From assembly GCA_030372335.1 (NCBI GenBank), contig JAUDCW010000004.1: 64,000 nt of DNA; one strand, written 5' to 3'. Position 1 is the stretch's first letter; every line of letters begins with the position of its first letter. The stretch is from JALCOL01 sp022649665 (GTDB lineage: Bacteria > Bacillota > Bacilli > Lactobacillales > Enterococcaceae). Shown here one piece after another: positions 52,289 through 60,810 of the stretch. Below the pieces are notes generated by a model, which did no database searches, was not told the origin of the DNA, and saw nothing but the letters and a program-made list of their open reading frames with translations. The position numbers and the translations under genes were made by a program.

Positions 52289-53746
52289 ATGAAAAAAGAA
52301 TCGATCGACAAACGTTTAACTACTCAGGAAGGTGTTCCTGTCGGCGACAATCAGAACACCCAAAGTGCCGGCGAACGCGGACCGCTATTGATGCAGGATG
52401 CGCATATGTTTGAAAAACTGGCGCATTTCAACCGCGAACGTGTTCCCGAACGCGTCGTTCATGCCAAAGGCGGCGGTGCACACGGCACTTTCGAAGTCAC
52501 TGCAGATCTTTCGAAATACACGAAAGCTGCTTTTCTCTCGAAAGTCGGGAAAAAAACACCGATGTTCGCCCGCTTCTCAACGGTTGCCGGAGAATCCGGT
52601 TCGGCTGACACTTTGCGCGATCCGCGCGGCTTCGCTTTGAAGTTTTACACGGAAGACGGAAATTATGATTTAGTCGGCAACAACACGCCGGTCTTTTTCA
52701 TTCGCGATCCCCTGAAATTTCCTGATTTTATCCACACGCAAAAACGCCATCCAAGTTCCCATTTAAAAGTCAACACGGCACAATGGGATTTTTGGAGTCT
52801 GTCCCCTGAGTCTCTTCATCAAGTAACGATCTTGATGAGCGATCGCGGGATCCCAAAAACTTTCCGCCATATGCACGGCTACGGCAGCCACACGTATTTG
52901 TGGACCAATGCAGAAGGTGAACGTTTCTGGGTCAAATATCATATCCGCACCGATCAAGGGGTTAAAAACATGATGGCTGACGAAGCGCAGCGGCTCGCCG
53001 GCGAAAATCCTGATCATCACTTGGAAGACCTTTATGAAGCGATCGCGCGCGATGAGTTTCCTTCATGGACGATGTATGTCCAAATTCTGCCCTTTGAAGA
53101 AGGATTGAAGTATCGTTTCAACATTTTTGATGTGACGAAAGTCGTTTCGCAAAAAGATTATCCGCTCATCGAAGTCGGCAAAATGGTCCTCAACAAAAAC
53201 CCGGAAAATTATTTCGCGGAAGTCGAACAGGCGGCCTTCTCTCCAGGGAACTATGTCCCTGGAATCGAACCTTCCCCCGACAAGCTGCTTCAAGGCCGGC
53301 TCTTCGCGTATGGTGATGCTCATCGCCACCGGATCGGCGCAAACAATGCCCTCCTGCCGATCAATCAGCCGAAAACGGAGGCAAACAACTATCAGCGCGA
53401 CGGTGCGATGCGCTTTGACGGCAACGGCGGCGACTCGGTGTATTATGAACCGAACAGCTTCAACGGACCGCAAGAGGTGCCGGAAGATAAAGTCGTCGGC
53501 TACCCCGTCCACGGCGATGTCGGCAGCTTTGATTATGATCAAGATTTTTATACCCAGCCCGGCGACCTCTACCGCCTGCTGCCGGAAGATGAAAAGGCTC
53601 GGCTGATCGAAAACATCACGTCGGGCTTAAGCAAAGTCAGCCAGGAGATCCAGATCAGACAGACCAAGCACTTCTACCGTGCCGACCCTGATTATGGTCT
53701 GCGAGTTGCCAAAGTGCTCGGCCTCACCGAAGAAATGGTCAAATAA
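52289..53746 (+). CDS. katA: Catalase (haem, small-subunit clade)
   Basis: 485-residue monofunctional catalase that removes hydrogen peroxide. Distal haem motif RVVHAKGGGAHGTF with the catalytic His, VGNNTPVFFIRDP with the catalytic Asn, and the proximal haem ligand Tyr in GRLFAYGDAHRHR. Lactobacillales usually take up haem for this enzyme; no haem synthesis gene is in the window. GAAAGGAG lies 7 bases before ATG 52289. After its stop there is an AT-rich stretch without a strong terminator. Confidence 0.97.
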   Translation: MKKESIDKRLTTQEGVPVGDNQNTQSAGERGPLLMQDAHMFEKLAHFNRERVPERVVHAKGGGAHGTFEVTADLSKYTKAAFLSKVGKKTPMFARFSTVAGESGSADTLRDPRGFALKFYTEDGNYDLVGNNTPVFFIRDPLKFPDFIHTQKRHPSSHLKVNTAQWDFWSLSPESLHQVTILMSDRGIPKTFRHMHGYGSHTYLWTNAEGERFWVKYHIRTDQGVKNMMADEAQRLAGENPDHHLEDLYEAIARDEFPSWTMYVQILPFEEGLKYRFNIFDVTKVVSQKDYPLIEVGKMVLNKNPENYFAEVEQAAFSPGNYVPGIEPSPDKLLQGRLFAYGDAHRHRIGANNALLPINQPKTEANNYQRDGAMRFDGNGGDSVYYEPNSFNGPQEVPEDKVVGYPVHGDVGSFDYDQDFYTQPGDLYRLLPEDEKARLIENITSGLSKVSQEIQIRQTKHFYRADPDYGLRVAKVLGLTEEMVK

Positions 53747-53858
53747 TATAACCAAAAGTATTATTTTATCATTTACTTTAGATAAAATTAAATAATATCA
53801 AATTCACGCAAACTTCACACTATTCACGAAAATATCATCATTTTAAGAACCAAAAATG

Positions 53859-53887
53859 TTTACGCGCCTCCAAAAATATATTAAAAT
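53859..53887 (+). promoter_or_regulatory. Promoter of the amaP-gls24 operon
   Basis: TTTACG, 17 bases, TAAAAT; directly followed by the cre-like palindrome at 53896. Confidence 0.7.
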
Positions 53888-53895
53888 TATATATA

Positions 53896-53911
53896 TAGAA
53901 AACGTTTTCTA
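53896..53911. promoter_or_regulatory. cre-like palindrome (candidate CcpA site)
   Basis: TAGAAAACGTTTTCTA, a perfect 16-bp palindrome close to the cre consensus (TGAAAACGTTTTCA). It starts 8 bases after the -10, so bound CcpA would block transcription. Confidence 0.7.
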
Positions 53912-53939
53912 AAAAAATATGTTTGAGGGGGCGATCAAC

Positions 53940-54500
53940 TTGCGCGTTGCCAAAAAAGCAATCTATATCCTTATATTGCTCCTATTGGCTGTTTTATTAT
54001 TCTCCGTTGCTATCACCCACCAATCCGCTGCTGATTTACCATTCCGCTTGATCCCGTTTATCGATTATCCGGTGGTCGGCAATTTCATGCCCATGTATTT
54101 ATTTTGGGGCAGTTTGGTTTTTCTCGCACTTTGCCTCATCGGGATCCTGGTTGTTTTATTTTATCCGAAGCGGAAAACATCGATCGGTTTCGATAAAAGC
54201 GAGGGCCAGCTGACACTCGATAAAAAGGCGATCGAAGGCTTTGCTTCCTCCTGTTTGGACAATTCCGACTTTATCGCACCACCAAAAGTCAAAGTCCAAA
54301 TGACGAACAAAAAAATCACCGTCGACATTTCAGGCAGTCTGAAACGGACTTCTGGTTTAGTTGGAAAAACAGCTGAATTCAGCGAATCGCTGACTCATAA
54401 ACTGGAAAGCCTGCTGGGCGTCGATCGAAAAGTAAAAGTGTATGTTACTTTCAAAGATTACCAGCCGGATCAAAAAAGAACGCTTGCCCGTGTCGAATGA
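53940..54500 (+). CDS. amaP: Alkaline shock response membrane anchor protein AmaP
   Basis: About 186 residues: two transmembrane helices (near 7-25 and 50-73) and a cytoplasmic DUF322-like tail with IEGFASSCLD and LLGVDRKVKVYV. AmaP anchors Asp23 to the membrane in Staphylococcus. TTG 53940 is chosen because GAGGGGG ends 8 bases before it; the ATG at 53919 lies upstream of that site. First gene of the operon with DUF2273 and Asp23. Confidence 0.88.
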   Translation: MRVAKKAIYILILLLLAVLLFSVAITHQSAADLPFRLIPFIDYPVVGNFMPMYLFWGSLVFLALCLIGILVVLFYPKRKTSIGFDKSEGQLTLDKKAIEGFASSCLDNSDFIAPPKVKVQMTNKKITVDISGSLKRTSGLVGKTAEFSESLTHKLESLLGVDRKVKVYVTFKDYQPDQKRTLARVE

Positions 54501-54516
54501 AAGGAGGGATTGCAGC

Positions 54517-54711
54517 ATGGCTGATCTGATCAGCAAATATCGTTGGCCGCTGCTGTTTGCTTTAGCCGGTCTCCTGATTGCTATTTTATTGATGACAGTC
54601 GGATTTTTTAAAACGCTCCTGATCCTTCTGTTTACTTGCCTTGGCGCTGTTATCGGCTATTACGTTGAACAAACTGGTCTTTTAGAGAATGTTTTCTCTT
54701 CAAAAAAATAA
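54517..54711 (+). CDS. DUF2273 small membrane protein
   Basis: 64 residues with two hydrophobic helices (WPLLFALAGLLIAILLM and LLILLFTCLGAVIGYYV). The family is almost always next to asp23/gls24 genes and is counted as part of the envelope-stress complex; its own role is unknown. AAGGAGGG 7 bases before ATG 54517; the frame is open upstream through the amaP end but without a ribosome site. Confidence 0.88.
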   Translation: MADLISKYRWPLLFALAGLLIAILLMTVGFFKTLLILLFTCLGAVIGYYVEQTGLLENVFSSKK

Positions 54712-54726
54712 TTAAGGGGGAAAGAG

Positions 54727-55284
54727 ATGATGATGGATACGAATGCGATGAACCACAAAAAGGATATGGTGGCACCAAAGGATATCAAAGGCGAATTGAC
54801 TTACGATGACAAAGTGATCGAAAAGATCGTGGGGATCGCTTTGGAGAAAGTCGATGGACTTTTGACCGTTGACGGCGGATTCTTCTCCAGCATCGCCGAC
54901 AAACTCGTGAACAATGATGATGTTACAAGCGGTGTGGATGTAGAAGTCGGAAAGAAACAAGTGGCCATTGATTTGAACATTGTTGTCGAATACGGAATCG
55001 ATATCGCGAATCTTTATGACAAGATGAAAAAGCTGATCACTGAAGAAGTCAAAAAGATGACCGGCTTGGATGTCATTGAAGTCAACGTGAACGTAACAGA
55101 TATCAAGACCAAAGAACAATACGATAAAGATTCGGTGACGCTGCAAGATCGCGTAAGCGATGTGGCTTCCAGCACCAGCAAATTCACTTCGAAACAAACT
55201 GAAAAAGCAAAAGAAGCGATCGGAAAGGGCACCAGCAAAGTGCAAGATTCGATGAAAAACAACGCAGAACCACGCGTTGAATAG
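54727..55284 (+). CDS. Asp23/Gls24 family envelope stress protein
   Basis: 185 residues. The DUF322 core (about 20-120) contains GELTYDDKVIEKIVGIALE, VDGLLTVDGG and VIEVNVNVTDI; the C-terminal 60 residues are a Lys/Ser/Glu-rich extension (STSKFTSKQTEKAKEAIGKG). Such proteins form filaments at the membrane and are induced by stress; Gls24 of E. faecalis was named for glucose starvation. AAGGGGG 7 bases before ATG 54727; two more ATG codons follow at once. Last gene of the amaP operon. Confidence 0.93.
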   Translation: MMMDTNAMNHKKDMVAPKDIKGELTYDDKVIEKIVGIALEKVDGLLTVDGGFFSSIADKLVNNDDVTSGVDVEVGKKQVAIDLNIVVEYGIDIANLYDKMKKLITEEVKKMTGLDVIEVNVNVTDIKTKEQYDKDSVTLQDRVSDVASSTSKFTSKQTEKAKEAIGKGTSKVQDSMKNNAEPRVE

Positions 55285-55290
55285 CAATCT

Positions 55291-55340
55291 AAAAGAGGCA
55301 GATGAAAGTGGGAATCCCACTTTCATCTGCCTCTTTTTTT
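55291..55340. terminator. Bidirectional terminator
   Basis: A nearly perfect 20-bp stem AAGAGGCAGATGAAAGTGGG / CCCACTTTCATCTGCCTCTT followed by seven T. It separates the gls24-like gene from the convergent ABC permease. Confidence 0.93.
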
Positions 55341-56949
55341 ACAAATTGTCTGCCAGATCCCGCCGCTTATAGCCGATCCAACCACACAAGATCAACAAGA
55401 CACTGACCGCACTGACGATCAAAAAACTTCCCCATTTGAACGAGTCCGTAGGCATTTTGGCAAGCCACTCAAACGGCGAAGTCTTGACGACCCATTTCGG
55501 CAAGTTCAAGATGCCGCTGAAATAACTCAACATAAATGCATATCCGAGATATACATAGACGATCTTGGCGAGCCGCGGCAGCCAGCCCAAACACAAAGCA
55601 GCCAACCCGATGAAAAAGAGTGCGCTCGGCGCATAATTCAAACCAGCAGACAAAAAGTCCCAAAAAGTCATCTTTGTATGGGTCATCACTATCAAAGCGG
55701 TCCCGCCAAGACCCGCGGCGCTCAGCAAAATACTGATCAACCCCGCGATCACCGCGAAAGCAATCGAGGCACCGAATAACTGAGTGCGCGTTACTTTTGA
55801 GGCGAAGATCGGCCCGAAACGCCCCCGCTCTTCTTCCGTAAAAAGCTTGTTGACGACCGCGATCGGCAGGATCGCACACATCCCGACCAGTACGATCATG
55901 ATCGATGATGTAAACGAGACCTCGATCGAGATTTTCGTTTGGGCAAACATTGCTTGCAAGAGCTGATTGCTGTTTAAAAAGTTTTTCATATCGCCGTAGA
56001 TCGATCCATAGGCGACACCGAACAAAAGAAAAGCGGTCCACCAGCTGATAGCGGTCATTTGGTTCAAATAATAGGTAAATCCCGGAATGTTGGTCATCCA
56101 TTTCGGGGCATCTGCTCGCCCTTCCCGCTCCGGCAAATAGCCGCTATTGTAATCTCTTGCTCCTTCCAGCATGAATGCAGCAAAAACCGCAATCAGTGAA
56201 AAACACAATCCCCATCCGATCGGCAGCCAATTATTTTTAACGAATGGGCTCGTCAAATACGTCCAGCCCAAGGGATTCATCCACGACCATGCGGGATGCG
56301 CATAATCTGTCCATGCACGCACGAGGTACAGCACCCCGACCAGCCCCAGCGAAGTTCCAGTAGCCCCAGTGGCGGTCGGCATGATCTGGGCTAAAAACAG
56401 GGCCGCCGCCCCGCCGATGATGCCCGCAGCTGCCAGCGAAGCCCCGAAGATAACACTCCCTCCCCAATCGACTGAGTGGACTTGAAAAGCGGTCATCAAG
56501 CCGCCGGTAAACAAGGCCAAAAGCAAATTGACGACTACCACTTCTATCATGATCGCCAGCGAATTAGCTTGGCGGCCGACCGGTAGTGCCCGGATCACTT
56601 CAGTCAATCCCAGCTCCTCTTCTTTGCGCGTATGACTGACAACGTGGAGCATCGCTACGATCATTGCCAAAAGTGCACAGAACAGCAGCATTTCATTCGT
56701 ATACATTGCCCCGATCGTATAGTCAGCGGCCGCTTTGACCGGCAAGGGCCCGACCATCGCGATCATCGCCGGGTTCTGCATCGTTTCAAACATCCCCGCC
56801 AGACCGCTGCCTTTGGCGATCTCTTTGAATGCGGGAACAAAGCCGCCGCTGAAAAGACCCACTCCTGCGATCCAAAAAATGATTTTTTTCCAGTCGCGCT
56901 TCAAATAATGTGTAAATAAAAAAGTCCAATGTGCAAATCGCTCGTACAT
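55339..56949 (-). CDS. ABC exporter permease (TetB/tetronasin-type)
   Basis: 536-residue membrane protein with about twelve hydrophobic helices, two halves of six. Motifs such as VVSHTRKEEELGLTEVIRAL and VNKLFTEEERGRFGPIFASK (one in each half) mark the two-domain ABC-2 permeases of the tetronasin/polyketide-resistance type. I start at ATG 56949 with GAGGAGGTG upstream; the frame is open 69 codons earlier in antisense-like sequence overlapping the ATPase gene. It works with the ATPase 13 bases upstream; the substrate is unknown. Confidence 0.88.
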   Translation of the reverse strand: MYERFAHWTFLFTHYLKRDWKKIIFWIAGVGLFSGGFVPAFKEIAKGSGLAGMFETMQNPAMIAMVGPLPVKAAADYTIGAMYTNEMLLFCALLAMIVAMLHVVSHTRKEEELGLTEVIRALPVGRQANSLAIMIEVVVVNLLLALFTGGLMTAFQVHSVDWGGSVIFGASLAAAGIIGGAAALFLAQIMPTATGATGTSLGLVGVLYLVRAWTDYAHPAWSWMNPLGWTYLTSPFVKNNWLPIGWGLCFSLIAVFAAFMLEGARDYNSGYLPEREGRADAPKWMTNIPGFTYYLNQMTAISWWTAFLLFGVAYGSIYGDMKNFLNSNQLLQAMFAQTKISIEVSFTSSIMIVLVGMCAILPIAVVNKLFTEEERGRFGPIFASKVTRTQLFGASIAFAVIAGLISILLSAAGLGGTALIVMTHTKMTFWDFLSAGLNYAPSALFFIGLAALCLGWLPRLAKIVYVYLGYAFMLSYFSGILNLPKWVVKTSPFEWLAKMPTDSFKWGSFLIVSAVSVLLILCGWIGYKRRDLADNL

Positions 56950-56962
56950 CGTGCCCACCTCC

Positions 56963-57850
56963 TCATCGCTGGCTTTCATAATGACGGATAAACAAATCCT
57001 CCAACGTTGGCGGAACGACTTCGATTTTTTTGATCGAAAGGGCAGTCGCTTTCTCCATGATCGAATTGACGGCGGACCCATCGATCGAAAAACGTGCTTC
57101 ATGACCGCGCAAAATAAAATCATGGACTCCCGGAAGATTCTTGATTTCCTCGACATTGCCGGCAGTTTCGAGTGTCATCGTTGAGCGTGTTAAGTGGCGA
57201 AGTTCATCGAGTGTCCCTTGTTCGACGACCACTCCTTCGCGAATGATCGCGACCCGGTCGGCTAACCGCTCGACTTCGCTCAAAATATGGGAAGACAGCA
57301 AAATCGACTTGCCTTCCGCTTTCAACTGAACGATTTCTTCCTGAAAAATATTTTCCATCAGCGGGTCCAGTCCGGAAGTCGGTTCATCCAAAATATATAG
57401 ATCAGAATCCACCGAAAGAGCGGCGATCAATCCGACTTTTTGACGATTGCCTTTCGAATAGCTTTTTGCTTTTTTGCGCGGATCCAGCTCAAAGCGTTCG
57501 ATAAGCTTCTTTTTTTTGCCCTGATCGGCATTTCCATGAAGATGGATCAAAAGATCAATGATCTCACCACCCGTCATATTCCCCCAGAGAGCAAGTTCGC
57601 CCGGCACATAAGAAAGCCGGCGATGGATCGCGATGCTGTCTTTCCAGACTTCTTTTCCAAAAACTTCCGCCACACCGCCGCTCGCTTTCAAGATCCCCAG
57701 CAAGATCCGGATCGTGGTCGATTTTCCTGCCCCATTTGGCCCGATAAATCCCAGCACTTCTCCGCTGTTGATCTCAAACGAGACATCTTTCAATGCTTCA
57801 AATTTTCCGAACTTCTTTTGCAGATGATCCGCTTTGACTAAAATCGTCAT
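56963..57850 (-). CDS. ABC exporter ATP-binding protein
   Basis: 295 residues; Walker A GPNGAGKST, signature YSKGNRQKV (degenerate LSGGQ), Walker B LYILDEPTSGLDP, and H-loop SSHILSE, followed by a C-terminal extension typical of drug exporters (DrrA-like). ATG 57850 has GGGGGTG 8 bases upstream. Transcribed from a strong promoter facing the TetR gene. Confidence 0.93.
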   Translation of the reverse strand: MTILVKADHLQKKFGKFEALKDVSFEINSGEVLGFIGPNGAGKSTTIRILLGILKASGGVAEVFGKEVWKDSIAIHRRLSYVPGELALWGNMTGGEIIDLLIHLHGNADQGKKKKLIERFELDPRKKAKSYSKGNRQKVGLIAALSVDSDLYILDEPTSGLDPLMENIFQEEIVQLKAEGKSILLSSHILSEVERLADRVAIIREGVVVEQGTLDELRHLTRSTMTLETAGNVEEIKNLPGVHDFILRGHEARFSIDGSAVNSIMEKATALSIKKIEVVPPTLEDLFIRHYESQR

Positions 57851-57894
57851 CTCAAGCACCCCCATTTTTAAACTTCGAGCTATTTGTTAGTTCA

Positions 57895-57923
57895 ATTTTA
57901 TCGCTTGTAAAATATAAAGTCAA
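57895..57923 (-). promoter_or_regulatory. Promoter of the ABC exporter
   Basis: Minus strand TTGACT, 17 bases, TAAAAT. It lies in the 148-base gap shared with the divergent TetR gene, so repression by that TetR is likely. Confidence 0.75.
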
Positions 57924-57954
57924 TTTATTATGTACTTTTCAATTCATTTTAGTT

Positions 57955-57960
57955 TATAAT
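57955..57960 (+). promoter_or_regulatory. Candidate -10 of the first TetR gene
   Basis: TATAAT with a weak -35; 39 bases before ATG 57999. Confidence 0.5.
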
Positions 57961-57998
57961 TTAACTGTGTGAATGAACTGGCAAGGAGGATAAAAAAA

Positions 57999-58604
57999 AT
58001 GAATGGATTTGAAAAAAGAAGCCTCGCCAAAAAAAAACTTGTGCTCGCTGCGGCCTATGAACTGATGAATACTCCGCGCGGTGTTGCTGGACTAACGATC
58101 GATGAAATCGTAAAACAAACCAAGATCTCCAAAGCGACGATCTTCAAATACTTCGGTTCTAAAAATCATTTAGTTCAGCAAGTCTTCGCCGATTTTTTGA
58201 CGAAAATGGCTGATCAGGCACGGGAAACGATGGCCAAACAGCTGTCTTTTGAGGAAAAAATGTATGAGTTCGTTGAGATCAAAGTCGCGCAGCTTGCGCA
58301 AGTTGACTATCAATTCTTTTTGGACCTGATGGAGTATTATACCCAGACTGCTGATCAAAAATTTGCCGCAGTCATGAAGCACTTCACTGAAGAGAGTTTC
58401 GAAATCATGCGGGAGCTCTTTCATCAAGGTCGTCAAGAAGGCAAGATCGATCCGCGATATTCTGATGACTTCCTGATGCTCTTCTTTGAGTCCTTGACAG
58501 CCGGGGTCTCGCAACCCGAGATCTATCAGCGGCTAGACTATACGTTCACTGCCCCATGGACCGAGATCATCTTGAAAGGGATCGCACCGGTCGAAAAACA
58601 CTAA
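57999..58604 (+). CDS. TetR/AcrR-family regulator, first paralogue
   Basis: 201 residues. N-terminal helix-turn-helix LTIDEIVKQTKISKATIFKYFGSK, then an all-helical ligand domain ending with GRQEGKIDPRYSDDF and GVSQPEIYQRLDYTF. ATG 57999 has AAGGAGG 9 bases upstream; GTG 57969 is a longer alternative. Divergent from the ABC exporter, the classic arrangement for a local repressor. Clearly paralogous to the next gene. Confidence 0.92.
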   Translation: MNGFEKRSLAKKKLVLAAAYELMNTPRGVAGLTIDEIVKQTKISKATIFKYFGSKNHLVQQVFADFLTKMADQARETMAKQLSFEEKMYEFVEIKVAQLAQVDYQFFLDLMEYYTQTADQKFAAVMKHFTEESFEIMRELFHQGRQEGKIDPRYSDDFLMLFFESLTAGVSQPEIYQRLDYTFTAPWTEIILKGIAPVEKH

Positions 58605-58641
58605 CACTGGAATGCCTCCTTTCGTTTGGTGAAAATAAAAG

Positions 58642-58670
58642 TTTGTAATCGCATACATATAACTTATAAT
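58642..58670 (+). promoter_or_regulatory. Promoter of the second TetR gene
   Basis: TTTGTA, 17 bases, TATAAT; 38 bases before GTG 58708. Confidence 0.6.
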
Positions 58671-58707
58671 GAGAGTGAGGGATATTTTTTAAAAGGGGGA
58701 GACAGCG

Positions 58708-59313
58708 GTGGGCGGAAATGAAAAGCGGACGCGCGAGAAATATCAGAAGATCCTCGAAGCGTCTTATGAGCTCATGAATACCGATAGCGGACTTTCAGGA
58801 TTTACGATCAGTCAAGTATGTCAAAAAACAGGAATCTCTAAAACAACGATTTTAAAGTATTTTTCTTCCAAGGATCTGCTGATCCAAAGTGTTCTAAGCC
58901 GTATTTTGGATCAAAATGAAAAGCTTTCTGATGAAGTATACGGGAATGAATCATTGCCTTTTGATGAAAAAGTCAAAGCACTGATCCATCAAATGTTTAT
59001 TTACTTTTCCAAAACCAATCCGCAGCTGCATTATGATCTGAAAGAATATGTAAAGAAAAATCCAACATCAAAATTTGCGATCCGGTTTGAAAAGTTTTTT
59101 GAAAATCATGAGAAGAATCTGGCTGCGCTGTGTGAAATCGGGCGCCAACAGGGAAAAATCGATCCGCGCTATACGAATGAATTTTTGGTATTGTATTTTC
59201 GCACGATCGTTCACGGAATCTCTCATCCGGATGTATATCAGCATATCGATTATACCTACGCTGATGAATGGTCGAAAATGACACTCAGCCGCTTGGCACG
59301 CATCGACGATTGA
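58708..59313 (+). CDS. TetR/AcrR-family regulator, second paralogue
   Basis: 201 residues, the same length as the gene before it and with the same layout: YELMNT...FTISQVCQKTGISKTTILKYFSSK, and a C-terminal IGRQQGKIDPRYTNEF and GISHPDVYQHIDYTY. The central ligand-binding part has diverged more, so the two likely respond to different signals. GTG 58708 has GGGGGAG 6 bases upstream. It has its own promoter and terminator. Confidence 0.92.
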   Translation: MGGNEKRTREKYQKILEASYELMNTDSGLSGFTISQVCQKTGISKTTILKYFSSKDLLIQSVLSRILDQNEKLSDEVYGNESLPFDEKVKALIHQMFIYFSKTNPQLHYDLKEYVKKNPTSKFAIRFEKFFENHEKNLAALCEIGRQQGKIDPRYTNEFLVLYFRTIVHGISHPDVYQHIDYTYADEWSKMTLSRLARIDD

Positions 59314-59323
59314 ACGACCTGCA

Positions 59324-59375
59324 CTCCTCGTGAAATGCTTCTTCCCGAAACATTTCATGAGGAGACTTTTGTGTT
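59324..59375 (+). terminator. Terminator of the second TetR gene
   Basis: CTCCTCgTGAAATG and CATTTCAtGAGGAG form a 14-bp stem with one mismatch, followed by ACTTTTGTGTTTTT. Confidence 0.75.
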
Positions 59376-59385
59376 TTTGGCAAAG

Positions 59386-59415
59386 TTGTCCTTTCGCTGA
59401 ATAATGACGTATACT
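59386..59415 (+). promoter_or_regulatory. Promoter of the MerR gene
   Basis: TTGTCC, 18 bases, TATACT; about 20 bases before the MerR ATG. Confidence 0.55.
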
Positions 59416-59434
59416 TAAAACCGAGAGGAGGCAA

Positions 59435-59797
59435 ATGATGCAAACGAAGCTTTATTATTTTCCAAAAGAAGCAGCCGAGTTGACTGGACTGTCAAAATCG
59501 ACATTGCGCTTCTATGAAGAGATCGGCGTTCTGGATAAAGTCGCCCGCAATAAAAATGGCTACCGCACTTATACCCAATCGGAGATCGACTGGCTCTTGA
59601 TCGTTGCTCAGCTGCGCGCCTTCGACCTTCCTCTTAAAACATTCATCGGCCGCCAGCACTCAAGCGACCAGCTGATGATCGATTATCTCAAAAGCTACCG
59701 CCAAGAGATCGAAAATAAACTATCAGAACTTGAAGATACCCGTAATTACGTTGCTTCTAAAATTGCTTATTTGGAAGAACGTATCAATAAAGAATAA
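59435..59797 (+). CDS. MerR-family transcriptional regulator
   Basis: 120 residues: winged helix KEAAELTGLSKSTLRFYEEIGVL-type start, RNKNGYRTYTQSEIDWLLIV, and a short C-terminal coiled-coil (IENKLSELEDTRNYVASKIAYLEE). No metal cysteines and no large effector domain, so the signal is unknown. AGGAGG 5 bases before ATG 59435. It stands alone, ended by a hairpin. Confidence 0.9.
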   Translation: MMQTKLYYFPKEAAELTGLSKSTLRFYEEIGVLDKVARNKNGYRTYTQSEIDWLLIVAQLRAFDLPLKTFIGRQHSSDQLMIDYLKSYRQEIENKLSELEDTRNYVASKIAYLEERINKE

Positions 59798-59842
59798 ACA
59801 GTTAATCGGCATAAGCACAGCGCCGTTGTTTCATTTTACACA

Positions 59843-59889
59843 AAAAAACCAAGCTACGTCCCTGGCAAATGGACAAAGCTTGGTTTTTT
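59843..59889. terminator. Bidirectional terminator
   Basis: Perfect 13-bp stem AAAAAACCAAGCT / AGCTTGGTTTTTT around a 21-base loop, between the MerR gene and the catabolic cluster. Confidence 0.88.
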
Positions 59890-59901
59890 CAATCTAATTG
59901 A

Positions 59902-60810
59902 TCAAAGATAATAAGCTTTCACGGCATTGTCATGAAAAATCTTTTTCAAATCGCCTTCTGAGAATAATCCGGATTCGATGATATAATTCATCAGATCTTG
60001 GTACGAGTCTTTCGTCAGAACAGCAGGTACATCTGTGCCCCAAACGATCTTATCAGCGCCTAAAACATCGACGGCCATTTTGACATAATCTTGGGCGGAA
60101 GGGAAAGGAAATTCTTCTCCGACGTTCCACGGCAGCGCAGAAAGATCGACCCAAACATTCTCATGTTTTAAGTAAGGCAAGGCTAATGTGACCATTTCCT
60201 TGTCGTCCTTTGAAGGTGCCAGCAAGTGGCAAACGACGATATGCAGATTTGGATATTTTTTAGCGATCCGATAAATCGATTCCGGTTGGCAGCTGCGCAT
60301 CATCGGGCTTCCCATATCGATCGTAAGCGTTGCGCCTTCAACTTCGGCGATTCACCGGTACAATCGGTCCATGATCTCATCATCGATCAAGAAATCATTA
60401 TGATAGCCCATCAATCCAGCTCCGACACTGAGTTCAAATTTGAATACTTTGACACCGAATTCGGTGATATACCGTTCAAGGATCTGCAACGCATCTTTGC
60501 AGAAAGGATCGACGGTGATCGCGGATTTAAAACGATCAGGATGTTCTTTGCCGACTTTCACACCATACTCATTTTGGAAACCATAGAGACTTCCTTGCAG
60601 CAAAATCGCTTTTTCAACATCATTTTCATCCATGATCTTCAGCAGTGACTCTGCTAAAAAGCCTACTTCGCCGTAACCTTTCGGGATCACATTCATCTCA
60701 TCGCCATTTGCCCAGCGGCAAACCCCGCCGCCGATCGGTCGAAATTCTCCTTTTCGCGTATACCCGGCAATACTTTCAAAAACATGTGCGTGTGCATCAA
60801 TGATTTTCAT
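59902..60810 (-). pseudogene. Amidohydrolase-2 family gene with one in-frame TGA
   Basis: The two open frames 60810-60352 and 60351-59902 are in the same reading frame, split only by TGA at 60352-60354. Read through, they give a normal TIM-barrel amidohydrolase of about 302 residues: N-terminal metal motif DAHAHVFES, central HIVVCHLLAP, and C-terminal VWGTDVPAV with the catalytic Asp. The residue at the stop sits in LYR-stop-IAEVEG; TGG (Trp) or CGA (Arg) would be restored by one base. No in-frame start with a ribosome site is obvious after the stop. It overlaps the PTS gene by 4 bases and is the last gene of the cluster. It is either a recent nonsense mutation or a sequencing error. Confidence 0.85.

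Noticed and set aside
53747..53858. AT-rich stretch after katA as a terminator or origin
   Set aside because: Only a weak A/T hairpin (TTTTATC/GATAAAA) is present, with no GC stem and no DnaA-box cluster.
56950..57156. Longer N-terminus of the ABC permease
   Set aside because: It overlaps the ATPase gene in another frame and has basic, non-conserved sequence; the GAGGAGGTG site marks ATG 56949.
60352..60354. Selenocysteine codon in the amidohydrolase
   Set aside because: No SECIS-like hairpin is evident right after the TGA and the family is not known to me to use selenocysteine; a nonsense change is simpler.
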